Origin: Asterella californica
Taxonomy: Eukaryota; Streptophyta; Marchantiopsida; Marchantiales; Aytoniaceae
Direction of reading: 5' to 3'
Assembly (NCBI GenBank): GCA_036924285.1
Contig: JAYKYS010000011.1
Coordinates: 9,114,001-9,178,000 of the forward strand
Length of the DNA stretch: 64,000 nucleotides
In this document: positions 9,174 to 28,029 of the stretch, in pieces
How positions within the stretch are numbered: position 1 is the first letter of the stretch
Layout: every line of letters starts with the position of its first letter
The notes under the pieces: generated by a model
Databases searched by the model: none
What the model was told of the DNA's origin: nothing
The model's input: the letters and a program-made list of their open reading frames with translations, nothing else
Program-made: the position numbers and the translations under genes

Positions 9174-9910
9174 GGTGGAGTCTTGTTTGACATGTCAGAT
9201 GTATTCGAACATCCGACATCATGACGGATACACCAGACTTATCCGCTGGCAATCCACTTCAAGTGGATGGTAGACTTGGTGATTATGGCGGTTGGATTGT
9301 GAAAGATGAGATACTTGGTACTTGCTAGAGAAAATCTTTCAAATCAAGTCGAAGGTAGGGCTCTTCGGACAAAGACAACTGACGGGATATGTAGATTTCT
9401 CTTGGAAGAGGTTGTTTGTCGATATGGATGTGTGACCGAAAGATCACTGCAGATCAGAGAGAGTTAGATGCACACGAGGCCCGTGAATTCTTTGCAAGGT
9501 GTGGGATGAGGTTGTCACTGACAACTGCTTACAACCCTGAAGAGAATGTCAAGAGTGAACGTGATCATCCACCCATTGTGAAGGCTTTGGTGAAGGTCTG
9601 CAACAGAAGGGTATGCGAGTGGCCTCGACTCTTACCATTTGCGTTATGGACAGATCAAACAACGCAAAGCTCGGTGACAAGTTACATGCCGGCGGAACTC
9701 ATCACAGGTCAGAAACCTATCATGCCGATTGAAGAACACGTTTTGACATGGAGTGTGTTACCTTGGGAAGACAATCTGACTAGGGAAGAGCTCCTTGCTA
9801 TTCGAATTAGGCAGTTAGAGAGAAGACCAGAGGATATCCAAGCTGCTTTGGATAGGCTGCGAGAAGCACGGTTGAAGAACAAGGTCAGATTTGATCAACG
9901 ACATCGTTGA
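9174..9910 (+). pseudogene. Element B integrase, right half with catalytic core
   Basis: The half-site SCLTCQM completes the zinc finger interrupted at 7383. The core follows with WQSTSSGW and a degraded first Asp region near 9270, then YLVLARENLSN, CRYGCVTKITADQ with the second acidic residue and a Glu-bearing NPEENVKSERDHPPIVKAL segment. The open frame 9416-9910 ends at a TGA in RFDQRHR*DLRK. The motif style matches fungal gypsy integrases as I know them. The 9190-9415 part needs frame changes to read through. Confidence 0.7.
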
Positions 9911-10017
9911 GACCTAAGAAAATCAAAGAAGGTGATTGGATGTTAGTCTATGACAACAGTCTAGACAACCAGCATAGTGCACTCCGGAAGTTTTCCAGGC
10001 GATAATTTGATCCGTAT

Positions 10018-10227
10018 GTGGTTAAGAAGGTTCATGACAACGCAACTTATGCCCTGCAAGAGTTAGACGGAACGAGCTTGAAGGTACCAATGGCAAGTAA
10101 ACATGTCAAGATTTTCAAAAGGAGAGATGAGGAGGACGATCTAGCAGATATCTTGACGGAGTTTCATTTTGAGGATGAGGATTATGCAGAAGACCTTGAA
10201 GGTGAGGTTGGCTACGATGAAAAGTAG
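10018..10227 (+). pseudogene. Element B C-terminal tail of pol
   Basis: Sixty-nine codons with VKKVHDNATYALQELDGTSLKVPMASKHVKIF, the typical post-integrase beta-barrel segment of gypsy pol, followed by a strongly acidic tail ending at TAG 10225. No chromodomain or PHD finger is seen. It marks the coding end of element B. Confidence 0.65.
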
Positions 10228-10390
10228 GACGATATGACGAGGTGCGTGCCGGTCCACTCTTTGGTTGTTATCTCTGGTGCATACCGGAGGATGCACAGAT
10301 TCAAAAGGGATGGATGTCGTGTCATGGACCGGCTCCTATATGAAATTCAGACTTCGATGCTTGTCGCTCCAAAGACACTCATGAGAAAGA

Positions 10391-10886
10391 CAAGCTAGGC
10401 CTTAGTTTACAGACTTTTGGCATCATTTTGGATCTCCATTTTCATCGCATAGATGGGTAGAGCTCGTTGTCAGCTTTCCATAGGCAATTTGTCTGCTTCG
10501 TTTGGACGCCTAGTGGAGAAATTACAAGACTCAAAAGATGGAGAAAACAAGCTAGGCTCCAGCTTATGGACTTTTGGCACAACTTCGGATCTTTGCTTTT
10601 ATCACATCAGTGGATAGAGCTCCTTGTCAGCTTTTCATAGACACTTTGTGTACTTCGTTTGGACGCCTAGTGGAGAAGTTACAAGACTCAAAAGATAGAG
10701 AAAACAAACTAAGCTCCAGCTTACGGACTTTTGGCACAATTTCGGATCTTCACTTTCATCACATAGATGGGTAGAGTTCGTTGTCAACTTTCCATGGACA
10801 TCTTGTCTACTTCATTTGGACACCTACTGGAGAAGTTATGCGACTCGAAAGAAGGGAAATCAAGTTAGGCCTTAGTTTACTTGTTG
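10391..10886 (+). repeat. 157-bp tandem repeat, three units plus a partial
   Basis: Units start near 10391, 10548, 10705 and 10861 with variants of CAAGCTAGGC, and share ACTTTTGGCA, GGATCTTC, TCGTTTGGACGCCTAGTGGAG and GACTCAAAAGATGGAG. Period is 156-157 bp and units differ by roughly 10-20 percent. No coding signal. It lies just past the coding end of element B and may be part of its 3' UTR or LTR. Confidence 0.8.
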
Positions 10887-11019
10887 ACTGGGTATTTGCA
10901 GCCCCAAGCATTATATTAAAGACGCAAGGGGTATGCTTCCTCATTATTATGACAGAACTTCGTACGTACAGAGACTGTGACAAGTGGCACCTTAGGGGTT
11001 AGCTTGTGTCTACGACTTG

Positions 11020-12880
11020 TCGGTGGACGATTTGGAGATTTGGGAAGTCTAATACACGCGCGCAAGGTGTCATTGGGTTCAGATTTGTGCAGGCTACGCA
11101 CAAGTTAAGACGGTTTGTGAAGAGACGGATCGAGGAGTGCGTACTGAGTGAAATTGAGACGCAGGAGGGAGATTTGGGAAGTCTAATACACGCGCGCAAA
11201 GTGTCATTGGGTTCAGATTTGTGCAGGCTACGCACAGGTTAAGACGGTTTGTGAAGAGACGGATCGGGGAGTGTGTACTGAGTGAAATTGAGACGCATGA
11301 GAGAGATTTGGAGATTTCAGCTACCTGTGAAGGAGAGTTGGACCGTTCGGGCCGTTCCGGAGTCCAAACTTGCTATCCTTGGATCCATCCGGATCAGAAC
11401 ACCGAGTTCTATAAGAAATTGAAGACGATACGGGTTTTCATCAGACGGTTCATGAGTTTTGAGTGAAATTGGCTCCCAGGGAAGCGCTTACGTCAAATTT
11501 TCATTCGCCTGCGACCTGAGATTGGGTTGTTCTTCTCGATCGGTGAGCCAAGCTTTTCGTTCTTGGTGTTTACGCTATCAGGGTGTCTTCATCTACTCTT
11601 AGAAGAAGACAGTACGTAAATTGGATTGTTGGTTTGGGTGTGGTGAGCGAATTTGAGCCGCAGCCGATTTACGTCAGTTTTTTGCAATCTACAATCAAAT
11701 TTCTCGTGTGGTTTTGCAAAGGGAACTCCAAACGGCTTGTTTGGAGTCTTGTTGGGTTCAAGGTACCTAGATCTACCTACCAGAGAAGACGGATATCAGT
11801 TTAGATGATCCGTTTGTGCGGTGTGTGCAGTTTTAAGCTGTAGGGAGGAGTTTTTGAAGGTTCGATCATCTGCAACCAAAAATCGACGATATCTCGGCTA
11901 TCGGGGGTCGGATCTGAAGGTTTCTTGAGCCAAAGGAGTCAGGGAAGGAGACGCTGTCAACATTTGAAGGCCGTTTGGCGAAAGGAGAAAGTTCTCAGAT
12001 AGATCTTTTTCGGTTCCTTCGCTACGGATTTCGTCCTTTTGAGTTCGTTAGGGACTTAGTTGGTTGTGTACGGCTTGTGGTAGCTAGCTTTAGCCAAGAG
12101 CTAGTACGTGGATGTGGTTTGGACTTGGGTTTCAATCGTATGTTACTGGTGCAGCTCTTTTTATCAGCAAAGAGAAGTTTCTCTTGCTTTAAGCTACGCT
12201 TCGGTGGTTTTGGGTCAGGGTTGTGATTCAAGGGGTTGTTTTAGGAGCTTTGAAGTAGGTTACAGACCGCTTTGATATGTTCCTCAGTTTTGTGCTCTTA
12301 GGAGAAAGAATCGGCAGTGTACATACATTTGGAGTTGGTATATATTGCACGTTCATTTTCGTGGTTGTTCTTCTATGTCTTGTCTCTGTTCGGCACACAG
12401 CATCTCCACATCCAGGAACCTCACGTTTTCCTGGACATCCTTCACGCAACAAACGTCCGACGCGACAGCGCAAGGTGTCGTTGGGTTCAGATCTGTGCAG
12501 GCTACGCGTTAGTTAAGACGATTCTTGAAGAGATGGATCGGAGGATGTGTTCTGGGAGAAATTGAGACGTAGAGAGGATTTGGGGAGCTTCAGTGATCTG
12601 TGAAGGAGAGTTGGACCGTTCGGGCCGTTCGGGCCGTTCCGGAGTCCAAACTTGCTGTCCTTGGATCCATAGGGATCAAAACTCGTTGTTCAAGAAATTG
12701 AAGACAATACCAAGTTTCATCGGACGATTTGGGAGTTCTGAGTGAAATTGGCTCGCAGGAAAGTGCTTGCGTCAGGTTTTCATCGTCTCCGACCTGAGAT
12801 TGGGTTGTTCTTCGCGATCGGTGAGCCAAGCTCTTCGTTCTTGGTGCCTATGCAACCAAGGAGTCTTCATCTACGGCTCG
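11020..12880 (+). repeat. Nested direct repeats, GC-richer block (possible diverged LTR or satellite)
   Basis: A unit of about 135 bp is duplicated in tandem at about 11030-11165 and 11166-11305 (GGAAGTCTAATACACGCGCG, GGTTCAGATTTGTGCAGGC). A longer block, about 11195-11610, recurs diverged at about 12473-12880 (GGAGAGTTGGACCGTTCGG, GACCTGAGATTGGGTTGTTC, CGGTGAGCCAAGC). The 11620-12470 spacer has no gene I can support. A two-copy arrangement about 1.28 kb apart could be LTRs or array units. Confidence 0.65.
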
Positions 12881-12889
12881 GGGGTTCAC

Positions 12890-13827
12890 TAACAATGTTT
12901 TTCTAAACATGTGCAAGTAAAAATATGATATTTTAAATTATTTTCAGCAAATTTTTAAAAATTGATAAAACTAAAATATAATATTTTTTATCTTTAAATG
13001 AGTTCTAAAGTAAAAATAAATTCTTTTGAGAATATTTTTTTATTTATAAAATATAGATTTTTCAAGAAATTAGAAATAAAATAAAGTTATTAAAATACCT
13101 CTTGACTTAAGTGTTAGCAACAAATTACAAAGAGTTGATCCTCCAAGCGCATGAGTTCATGAACTGCATAGTTCTTGATACAACCAAGATGATTCACTTC
13201 GGTACTTCCTATATTTTGGGGTTATCTCCTTCCTACACAAGTAAAATTATCCCTCATAGATTATTCCTTCTCGCCTCTCCTTTTCCTCTTTAGAGGAAAA
13301 GAAGGGTTTAGGGTAATAATGCTTTGAATGTCTTCAAATACTTGTTTCCTTCTCTATATGGAGGAGATGGTGAGTAATTACACCCACCGGAGGTTATCCC
13401 GTGATCCTCTCCGTCTACTACTCTTTCAAGGACAACGGCTGCTTCCATCGTACAACGGTTGGTCCTTATCCCTTCCTTACTCATGTATCCAACCGACCAT
13501 TCCAACTTCTCATACTAGAAGTTGGATCGATTCTCTTTGAGTCACCGTTGTATGCTCGTGAGCATCTACTCTATTTGCTATCATTTGACTTTGACTTCAT
13601 TTCTTCGTGATTTTCCACTTGCTACTGTTACTGGACTCCCATTGATTAACATTTTCGAGGACCTCCTGCTAATATGAACTCAAGATGTTCCGTCACGGAT
13701 CGATCATGAGATGAAACAAAGGTCATAGAAAAAAAATTTCAAAATTTTCTGACAGCAGCACCGTGTAGATCTTGTCGAGGAGATCAAAATTAGCTTTTAA
13801 ATCATCGTGAATGGAGCAGAGACGAAG
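12890..13827. other. AT-rich intergenic stretch, no gene seen
   Basis: Base composition changes abruptly near 12890, from GC-balanced repeat DNA to very AT-rich DNA (12900-13100), then mixed sequence. The open frames here are short, overlap each other and show no protein features. Confidence 0.6.
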
Positions 13828-14367
13828 AAGTAACAGCGATTTTACTTTCATGGATTTTTGGGTGGATGATGGACCGATGACCATAGGATGATATTTTTGG
13901 ATGCAACATTGAAATAACAATAAATTGTTATTTACAGTTTGCCAGCGAACAGATCGCAAGTGGGCCGTGATGATTAACAATAAATTGTTATTTAAGGAAG
14001 AGCACCGATGAACGAACTGTTGGCAAAGATGACAAACCGGCAGACCGCCTGCTCACGGATGACAAGTAACATCATGTTGTTATTAAGGGGGATTGCCGGC
14101 TCACGGATGACAAATAACACCTGGTTCTTATTACAGAAGGACCACTGATGGACAGACCATCGACGAACATGACAAGCCGGTGGACTACTTCCGCTCGCAG
14201 TTGATGAATAACATTACGTTGTTATTTAAGGAGGATAACTCGTGGAAGGAGCATCCTAGAAAATGGAAAATGACAATAAATTGCTATTTATGGACCACCA
14301 GCAGATAGACCGTCGGCTCGCAACAGATCGGCGGTGGTGCATATTAAACAACAACATGTTGTTGTTT
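13828..14367. repeat. Tandem array of about 140-bp units, each with two AT-rich palindromes
   Basis: Palindromic cores related to AATAACA..TGTTATT are centred near 13837, 13922, 13982, 14075, 14122, 14216, 14279 and 14356. The clearest are 13912-13933 (10-bp arms AAATAACAAT/ATTGTTATTT around AA) and 14346-14367, a perfect 22-bp palindrome (AAACAACAACA/TGTTGTTGTTT). Between them lies GC-richer DNA with shared words such as GACAAACCGG, GCTCACGGATGAC and ACCGATGAACGAAC. Most palindromes recur at roughly 140-bp spacing, so two palindromes per repeat unit is the simplest description. No ORF spans it. Function unknown. Confidence 0.75.
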
Positions 14368-15267
14368 CACTGATATTTATTCCCTGTGTTGTTGTTCCTG
14401 CTGAAGTAGTAGCTATCGTAGGTGATGCAACATTGACAGCCGTAGCAGGGTCCGTAGTGCCATCCATACAGACTTAAGAGAGATCATGTCTCCCAAAGTT
14501 ACACCCATTACAATCCTCTTAGCGAGAGCCGATATGTAATGACAACCATTTGCTCACGATTTTATTTGGACCCTAGACCTCTACCTTCCCAAGGCAAGTC
14601 TTAAGGTTTCTCTGCCAACCAACAACCCATCACATGTTGTAGAAAGAAAACACAATAAGAGTTAAGGCTTTACCTTTGTAACTTTAAGTGTCATTCATTG
14701 CTTACAATCTTCATATCTTTGCCACCGCAGACCCATTCTCGCCAATACAATTCCTACTAGTACTTTATACTACAACCTACGCCTCAGAACTTTGATATCC
14801 ACAATCCGACCTCCCTACCACTTATTATGCAATTCTCTAAAACATATTTTTACTTAACTACAAATAAAGATTTTTTTCACCGGAGACTATTTTCATGAAT
14901 CTGAACATGTCAAGATGCTCAACTTGACGAGCACTACAACATGGTACATTCACATTTTGTAGGTCCAATTTTTCTTCTTTCAAGCAACGGTCCAACTTAT
15001 CTAAGGTCCCAACTTAACCTAGGGTGCTGCTAACCAAAGACCTAGTTTAAGCTGAGGGATAGCTGCTTGAGGACCTTGCTTGCATTCTAGCCACATGCAG
15101 CGTACATTTTCCACACACAAAACAACTTGCAACACACAACAAAGTCAGGATGAAAGACCTTATCGGTTTTAAAGATTATTTGATGAAAGGAGGAAGTTTC
15201 CAGATAGACATTCTTAGGCTTCTTTACTATAGATTGGGTGTCTACTTCGGCGTTCGAGATGATTCTC

Positions 15268-15481
15268 TCTATATCACTAGCTACGTGGACTGTGTTCTTA
15301 ACCTTCATTAAGTTAGAGCGATCTGATCATTTGAGCTAGTGATATAGTGAGCAATTGAAGTCTTGCAAGTTTGGATTTGGACACGGTTTATGCTTCGTGT
15401 ATTGCTAGCTACGTGGGCTGCGTTCTCAATCCTCGTTTGGTTAGATAGATCTGACCACTTGGGCTAGTGATATACTAAGCG
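15268..15481. repeat. Two 80-bp direct repeats, each ending in inverted TATCACTAGCT/AGCTAGTGATA arms
   Basis: The segments share CTAGCTACGTGG, GTTCTCAATCCTC, GTTAGATAGATCTGA and GCTAGTGATATA. In the first copy the ends form an inverted repeat (TATCACTAGCT ... AGCTAGTGATA), and the second has the same right arm with a decayed left arm. The pattern resembles the footprint of a small foldback element present twice. Confidence 0.5.
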
Positions 15482-15735
15482 GCAATGATGCAGTAATCCT
15501 ATACAGATGTTGCTGCTGTACGTAGATTTGGTTAGCAAGACGTTGTTCTGAAGCTAATTGTTAACGAATGAGTGTTTCTCTTACTGTGAACTATGCTTCG
15601 ATAGTTCTTGTCCCATGATTAGATTAGGGACTCAATCCATAATAGAGACTGTTCTAGTCTACTCATCTCATTTTTGTGATACATAATTGAATGTGTATAT
15701 AAGGTGAGGTATGAATATATCTCGTTCTCGTGATT

Positions 15736-15748
15736 GTGTATGTGTGTG

Positions 15749-15780
<32 letters not shown>
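15736..15780 (+). repeat. TG/TC dinucleotide microsatellite
   Basis: A short TG run passes into a TC run with minor interruptions (TGTGTGTCTCTCTCTCTC). Confidence 0.9.
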
Positions 15781-18341
15781 ACGACATCTCCACGGTCATA
15801 TATCTCACGCTTTCTTATATAACTTTCACGCACAAAAATCATGACGTACGATAATGAAAAACTTGGTAACCCGTTGTTGACCGGAATACTCCTACTTCAT
15901 CCCCTTGTATGTAATGGAGGTAGGTCTCATCTAAAGGTCATACTCCTCCTTGTCTCTCGGTGATTCCTCCTAACTAACTTGTATTATCTAACTATATATC
16001 TACTCTAATCCACTTTCTACTGACTACTGAACCATGTGACTGGATTTCTTTCGAGAATAGCTCCCTCTACGCGGTAGGTTGTAACTCTCATCTAACTACC
16101 ATAGTCATATGTAACCTAGTTGACTTTGTAGACCACTGTTCACTCCTAGTTACTTCCTACTACGTCACAACTCTACATTTCAGTAACTCAATAACTCTCA
16201 GTAACATGGTGAGGATTTTCTTAGTCTCTCACACTCACAAAATAACAAAATAAAAAGTAAAACAGATATATATTGCAAGTTACACTTACAAGCAATATTC
16301 ACACGTTTCTCCTCTTTCCTAAATAAACACTCACTCTACTGATAACATAAATTAAGTAAACATTAAAGATACACTCAAAAATCCATATTCTGACTTAAGA
16401 GAGGTGACAACTACCGTCAAAAATTTGACAATCATACCTCCATCCATCTCCGTCAATATTTTAATTGGTAAAAGTGAATTTTTATTCTAAAAAAATAAAA
16501 ATTTTGAAATATGGTAAGGTCAGTCAAAATTTCGGTGACCAAAATTTTGCCACACAATTTTATCAAAATAAGGCCAGTCTCTTTTACATTGATGGCAGGA
16601 AAAATAGTTATAAAATTTGGTAATCCAATATGATGTACTTTGTTCAAGAAGACAAATATGAAGAACATTGTCATCTTTCTTGTACTAAGGCGCTCGATGT
16701 TTGGAGATTGATGTTGAGATTCATTAGCACTCACTTTTCACCGTGGAACTTGAAATCACTCTCTAGAAAGCACATACTCTTTGGGTGTCCTCCTCATATA
16801 CCCATACAAAAGCGATAGTATGGAAAATCTTTCATTCCGAGTTGATTCCACGCAACAGATCCTAAAATATCTTCAGCCAACAACATGCAAACTATAAACA
16901 CGCATAATGCTCAAAACTCACAAAAAATTTGTAGTGAGACGAAACCATCGCATTAGAGATTTAAATAAAGAAAAATCCACCAAACTTTCTAATTTTTTCA
17001 CATAATTTTTCACATATAGATCTTCTATCATTTCTATAAACAACAAAAAGAACTTAGATATAACGGAGTGGTTAAGTGCAACTCTTAGGCTTTTGGTGTG
17101 CTATGAACCTTAGGGTGAGGCTCTGCCTTTGAGGGCATCCACATCTTGCCCATGAGTTAACAAAAGTATAAATAAAAGATCTAATCGTTTACTGCTGCAT
17201 ATTTTGAAGCTTGATTTGATCAACCCAAAAAATTATGCATGATTCTTGAAGTTTTAGAGGTACGGAAATAAAAGGACAAGTATAAAGTGGACGTGAAATT
17301 CATCTACTACTTGTTGCAGTTTATTTTTGAGGATTATATAAGTCATTATGGTGACATGAACATCAATTTGAGAATATAGTTCAAGATCTGTAGTAGATAG
17401 AGAAGACGAAAGAGAATGACGATTCTAGAAGAACGGAAGTAAATATAATACTGTAATCAGAATTATTCAAAAAGTTAGTATAATTCTATATTTTTAAAAA
17501 GAGAAAAAACATATCGATGTAAGCTCACGAGAACATATAATATAACTACTACACTTTAAAAAAATAAAAATAAACAATGTATCTTAAATTTGACACTCAT
17601 TTTCCAAAACAATCTCTAGGATGATTAAAAGAGGCTGAAGAAAAAAAGGCAGTAGCAATGAGATGCGGATTTGATCTTTCATTTACATGTGCCATACACA
17701 ACAAATACTATAGCGTTTAATACTTGTGCTAATTGCTGCATCTAACTACAACCAAGTGATAAATAATATGCATGCTTCTCGAGCCTTTGGAAATATGAGC
17801 AGAAAAAGACAAGCGGTAAAAGTGGAAAGAAATATCTCGTTATGTGGCGTTGTATGGAGCAGATAATAATTGTTTATTTTTTGCCTTGAAAATAAAACAT
17901 TCTCAAGGTTAACCAAAACTTGTATTATCTTTCGTGAGATTAAGAAAGATGAAGGTAGATAGGCTTAACAAAGCTTTTCTATGTTAAGCATATCCGTTCA
18001 TAACGCCTCATCATGGTTAGTGTCTACAAACAGGATTTGAACCAGAAGATTATTTCATTGTATAGCTTCTATTCGTGTATAAAGTTTAGATCAATAGGCA
18101 TCCCCAACGTACTTGTACAGTGAAAATCGTTTTCTCTTAGCGGAAAATATGTAAGTGTTATAAAAACACAATGTAATAAGCTATAATAAAAAATCAAAAT
18201 CACTTGTAAATGTTAAAAGTTAATCTCTCCGAGAGCAGCTAACTGATCGAGACAGAACCCATAAGTAGAGAGCAGGCTGAGACGTCCCTCAGAGTATAAG
18301 TCCGGGATTGGGATTGTAAATAAACTTCATTTAACAAGACA

Positions 18342-18422
18342 TTTAATATATATCCTAACCCTTCCCATCGGGAGGGTTAGGATATATATTAAACACCCAT
18401 GTACACGAAGTGTACATGGGTG
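18342..18422. repeat. Two abutting perfect hairpins
   Basis: Hairpin 1 has 20-bp perfect arms at 18342-18361 and 18374-18393 (TTTAATATATATCCTAACCC and its complement) with a 12-nt loop that can itself pair (TCCC/GGGA). Hairpin 2 starts at the next base: 13-bp perfect arms at 18394-18406 and 18410-18422 (CACCCATGTACAC) with loop GAA. Arm 1 and its loop resemble the hairpin at 37617-37657, so this is a member of a dispersed family. Confidence 0.9.
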
Positions 18423-19228
18423 AATAAGCAGCCTTCGTGTATAAAGTTTAGATCATTAGAAGAATGAATGAAGTTTTTACATAAGTTTCATTTGTTCAAA
18501 TCTAAAAGTCAAACATCCAACACTGCTTAGAGGGGTTCAAAATATCGCTCTCAGAACCAGTCGACAAGCTTGCTGATTGGGACATCATGATGCATCTTGA
18601 ACTTTTTGACCAAAAAATACAAGTTTGAGAAATTTGCTTGGGACCAATATATCTTGTCGATCTTTAATGTTTCAAACTAGCTTTCCTCCAATAACATACT
18701 ACTGATCACTATCGAAGGTCATCATGGTGAAGCTAAATTATGAGATATATCTCATGATATGTTTTCCAGGTGGGGTGGATCTTTTTACATTAAAGTACGT
18801 ATATATGATTCTTTGTTAAGACCAAGCTAGTAATGGAACTTACAACAGATTAAGAGGTGATTGTGTAAGCTTGTATTGTGGTTCCGATTAACTATATTCG
18901 GATTACATGGTGTGTGGCATAACACCCCAAGCGTATCGTAGTACTTGGATTGATTTTTGACATTGCGATAGTACCCAAATAGACAACTCAAGACAATAAT
19001 ATATAGGCATTTGTCAGTAAGTCTCTACATATTGTCAAACAAAGGGCTTTTCTATATGATTCTGAAGTACCAAGCACACCATGTGCTTCACCTCTTGCGC
19101 CCAAAAATCAAAAACATCTGCAAAAGATAAATGTAGACGCATGAAGCTTCCGATCTCTAATCTGCGCAAGAGAATTACATTTTAAACATCCAAGATTATG
19201 GCTTTTGAGATCCGAGCTATATGATAAA
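18423..19228. other. Non-coding stretch downstream of the kinase gene
   Basis: AT-rich sequence with no supported ORF. It lies immediately 3' of the minus-strand kinase gene and probably includes its 3' UTR. Confidence 0.5.
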
Positions 19229-27263
<8,035 letters not shown>

Positions 27264-27975
27264 AATCAGAGTTTCGTGGAAGACTTGTTGAGTTGTTAAT
27301 AATCTGAACGATAGTCTAGTCATAAAATTTTGACATGGTGTGGGATTGTGATACATTTAACACATGAGTAACATTTGATTATAAACAGAAGTTATAACTC
27401 ATAAAATCTCATTTCACTGAAAAATGTTAGAAGTGCTTTTAGAAATCAGAAGTCTCATGTGAGCTAAAGCAACCATAACACTTTTCAGCATAATCATGCA
27501 AATTGTTCCTTCACAAATAACGGTAATGGATCAAATCCATCTGATAGGTAGAAATAACATCTTAACTTCTTACTTACTTCTTGCTCCATTCCTGAACACA
27601 AAAAAGAAGCAATGCAATAAGGCTTGCATAAAGTATAGAACTCATGCCCAAAATATACTTATAAACTTATTGGAATCGTAATTATTTACCTCCAATTTTT
27701 ATGTCTATCAAATTTCATTCAAACCAATCAAGTGTTGCAATGACCAATAACAAAACTCTTTTGATCCTCATGAAAGACTTGTGCCTAGAGCATTTATATA
27801 TACTACAAGCCAACTCAAATGACAATAATCACATGCAACACTTCGAATAATATGGTCGAACCAAGTAGATGAATAGTGATATGTAATAAGATCAACAAAC
27901 ATACGCACAAAGCGGAAAGACAAAAGTAACTCTTAAAGGATTGAATATCAATCCAAAACTAGACCAAGAACTAAC

Positions 27976-28029
27976 CGAGTATTGAATGAAGTACTTCCAC
28001 TCATCCTTTTGAAACTTTGCTCTTAGAAT
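27976..28029 (-). other. Candidate upstream exon of the kinase gene
   Basis: On the minus strand an AG acceptor (CAACAG) precedes 54 open bases encoding ILRAKFQKDEWKYFIQYS, followed by a GTTAGT donor, phase 0 at both ends. The sequence looks coding and lies upstream of the kinase N-terminal exon in the same orientation. Assignment to that gene is inference. Confidence 0.35.

Larger units (their letters stand above)
5001..10227 (+). mobile_element. Element B: decayed Ty3/gypsy element with fungal-like pol, interrupted by a nested LTR
   Basis: Pieces of one pol run from about 5039 to 10227 on the plus strand: a pre-RT region, RT (5529-6300), RNase H (6449-6960), integrase zinc site (to 7383, resumed at 9174), integrase core (to 9910) and a C-terminal tail (10018-10227). 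RT has FLDDIPIKG in place of the usual plant YVDD/YLDD context. RNase H and integrase motifs (RFGAKVLSARQRAYPQVKREL, YLVLARENLSN) resemble basidiomycete gypsy elements as I know them. Stops at 6178, 6427 and 6643 and several frameshifts make it dead. No LTRs were found at either end; the left end abuts element A at 5001. Confidence 0.75.
14368..18341. other. AT-rich intergenic stretch, no gene supported
   Basis: I see no coding region with recognisable features. Notable items are an 80-bp repeat present twice (about 15268-15345 and 15404-15481) and a TG/TC microsatellite (15736-15780). Short open frames near 15087-15308, 16453-16818 and elsewhere have unremarkable composition and no motifs. 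Confidence 0.6.

Noticed and set aside
11975..12473. Open frames between the 11-kb and 12.5-kb repeats
   Set aside because: They overlap on both strands and show no protein features.
13912..14367. CRISPR-like array
   Set aside because: The window is eukaryotic; repeats are palindromes of varied sequence and spacing, with spacers that are similar to each other, and no cas genes are nearby.
17057..17150. Possible tRNA or tRNA-derived SINE (GGAGTGGTTAAGTGC, box-A-like)
   Set aside because: No box B (GGTTCGAATCC) at the right distance and no acceptor-stem pairing that I could find.
18025..18055. GGTTCAAATCC on the minus strand, like a tRNA box B
   Set aside because: The flanking bases do not form a T-stem and no box A lies upstream.
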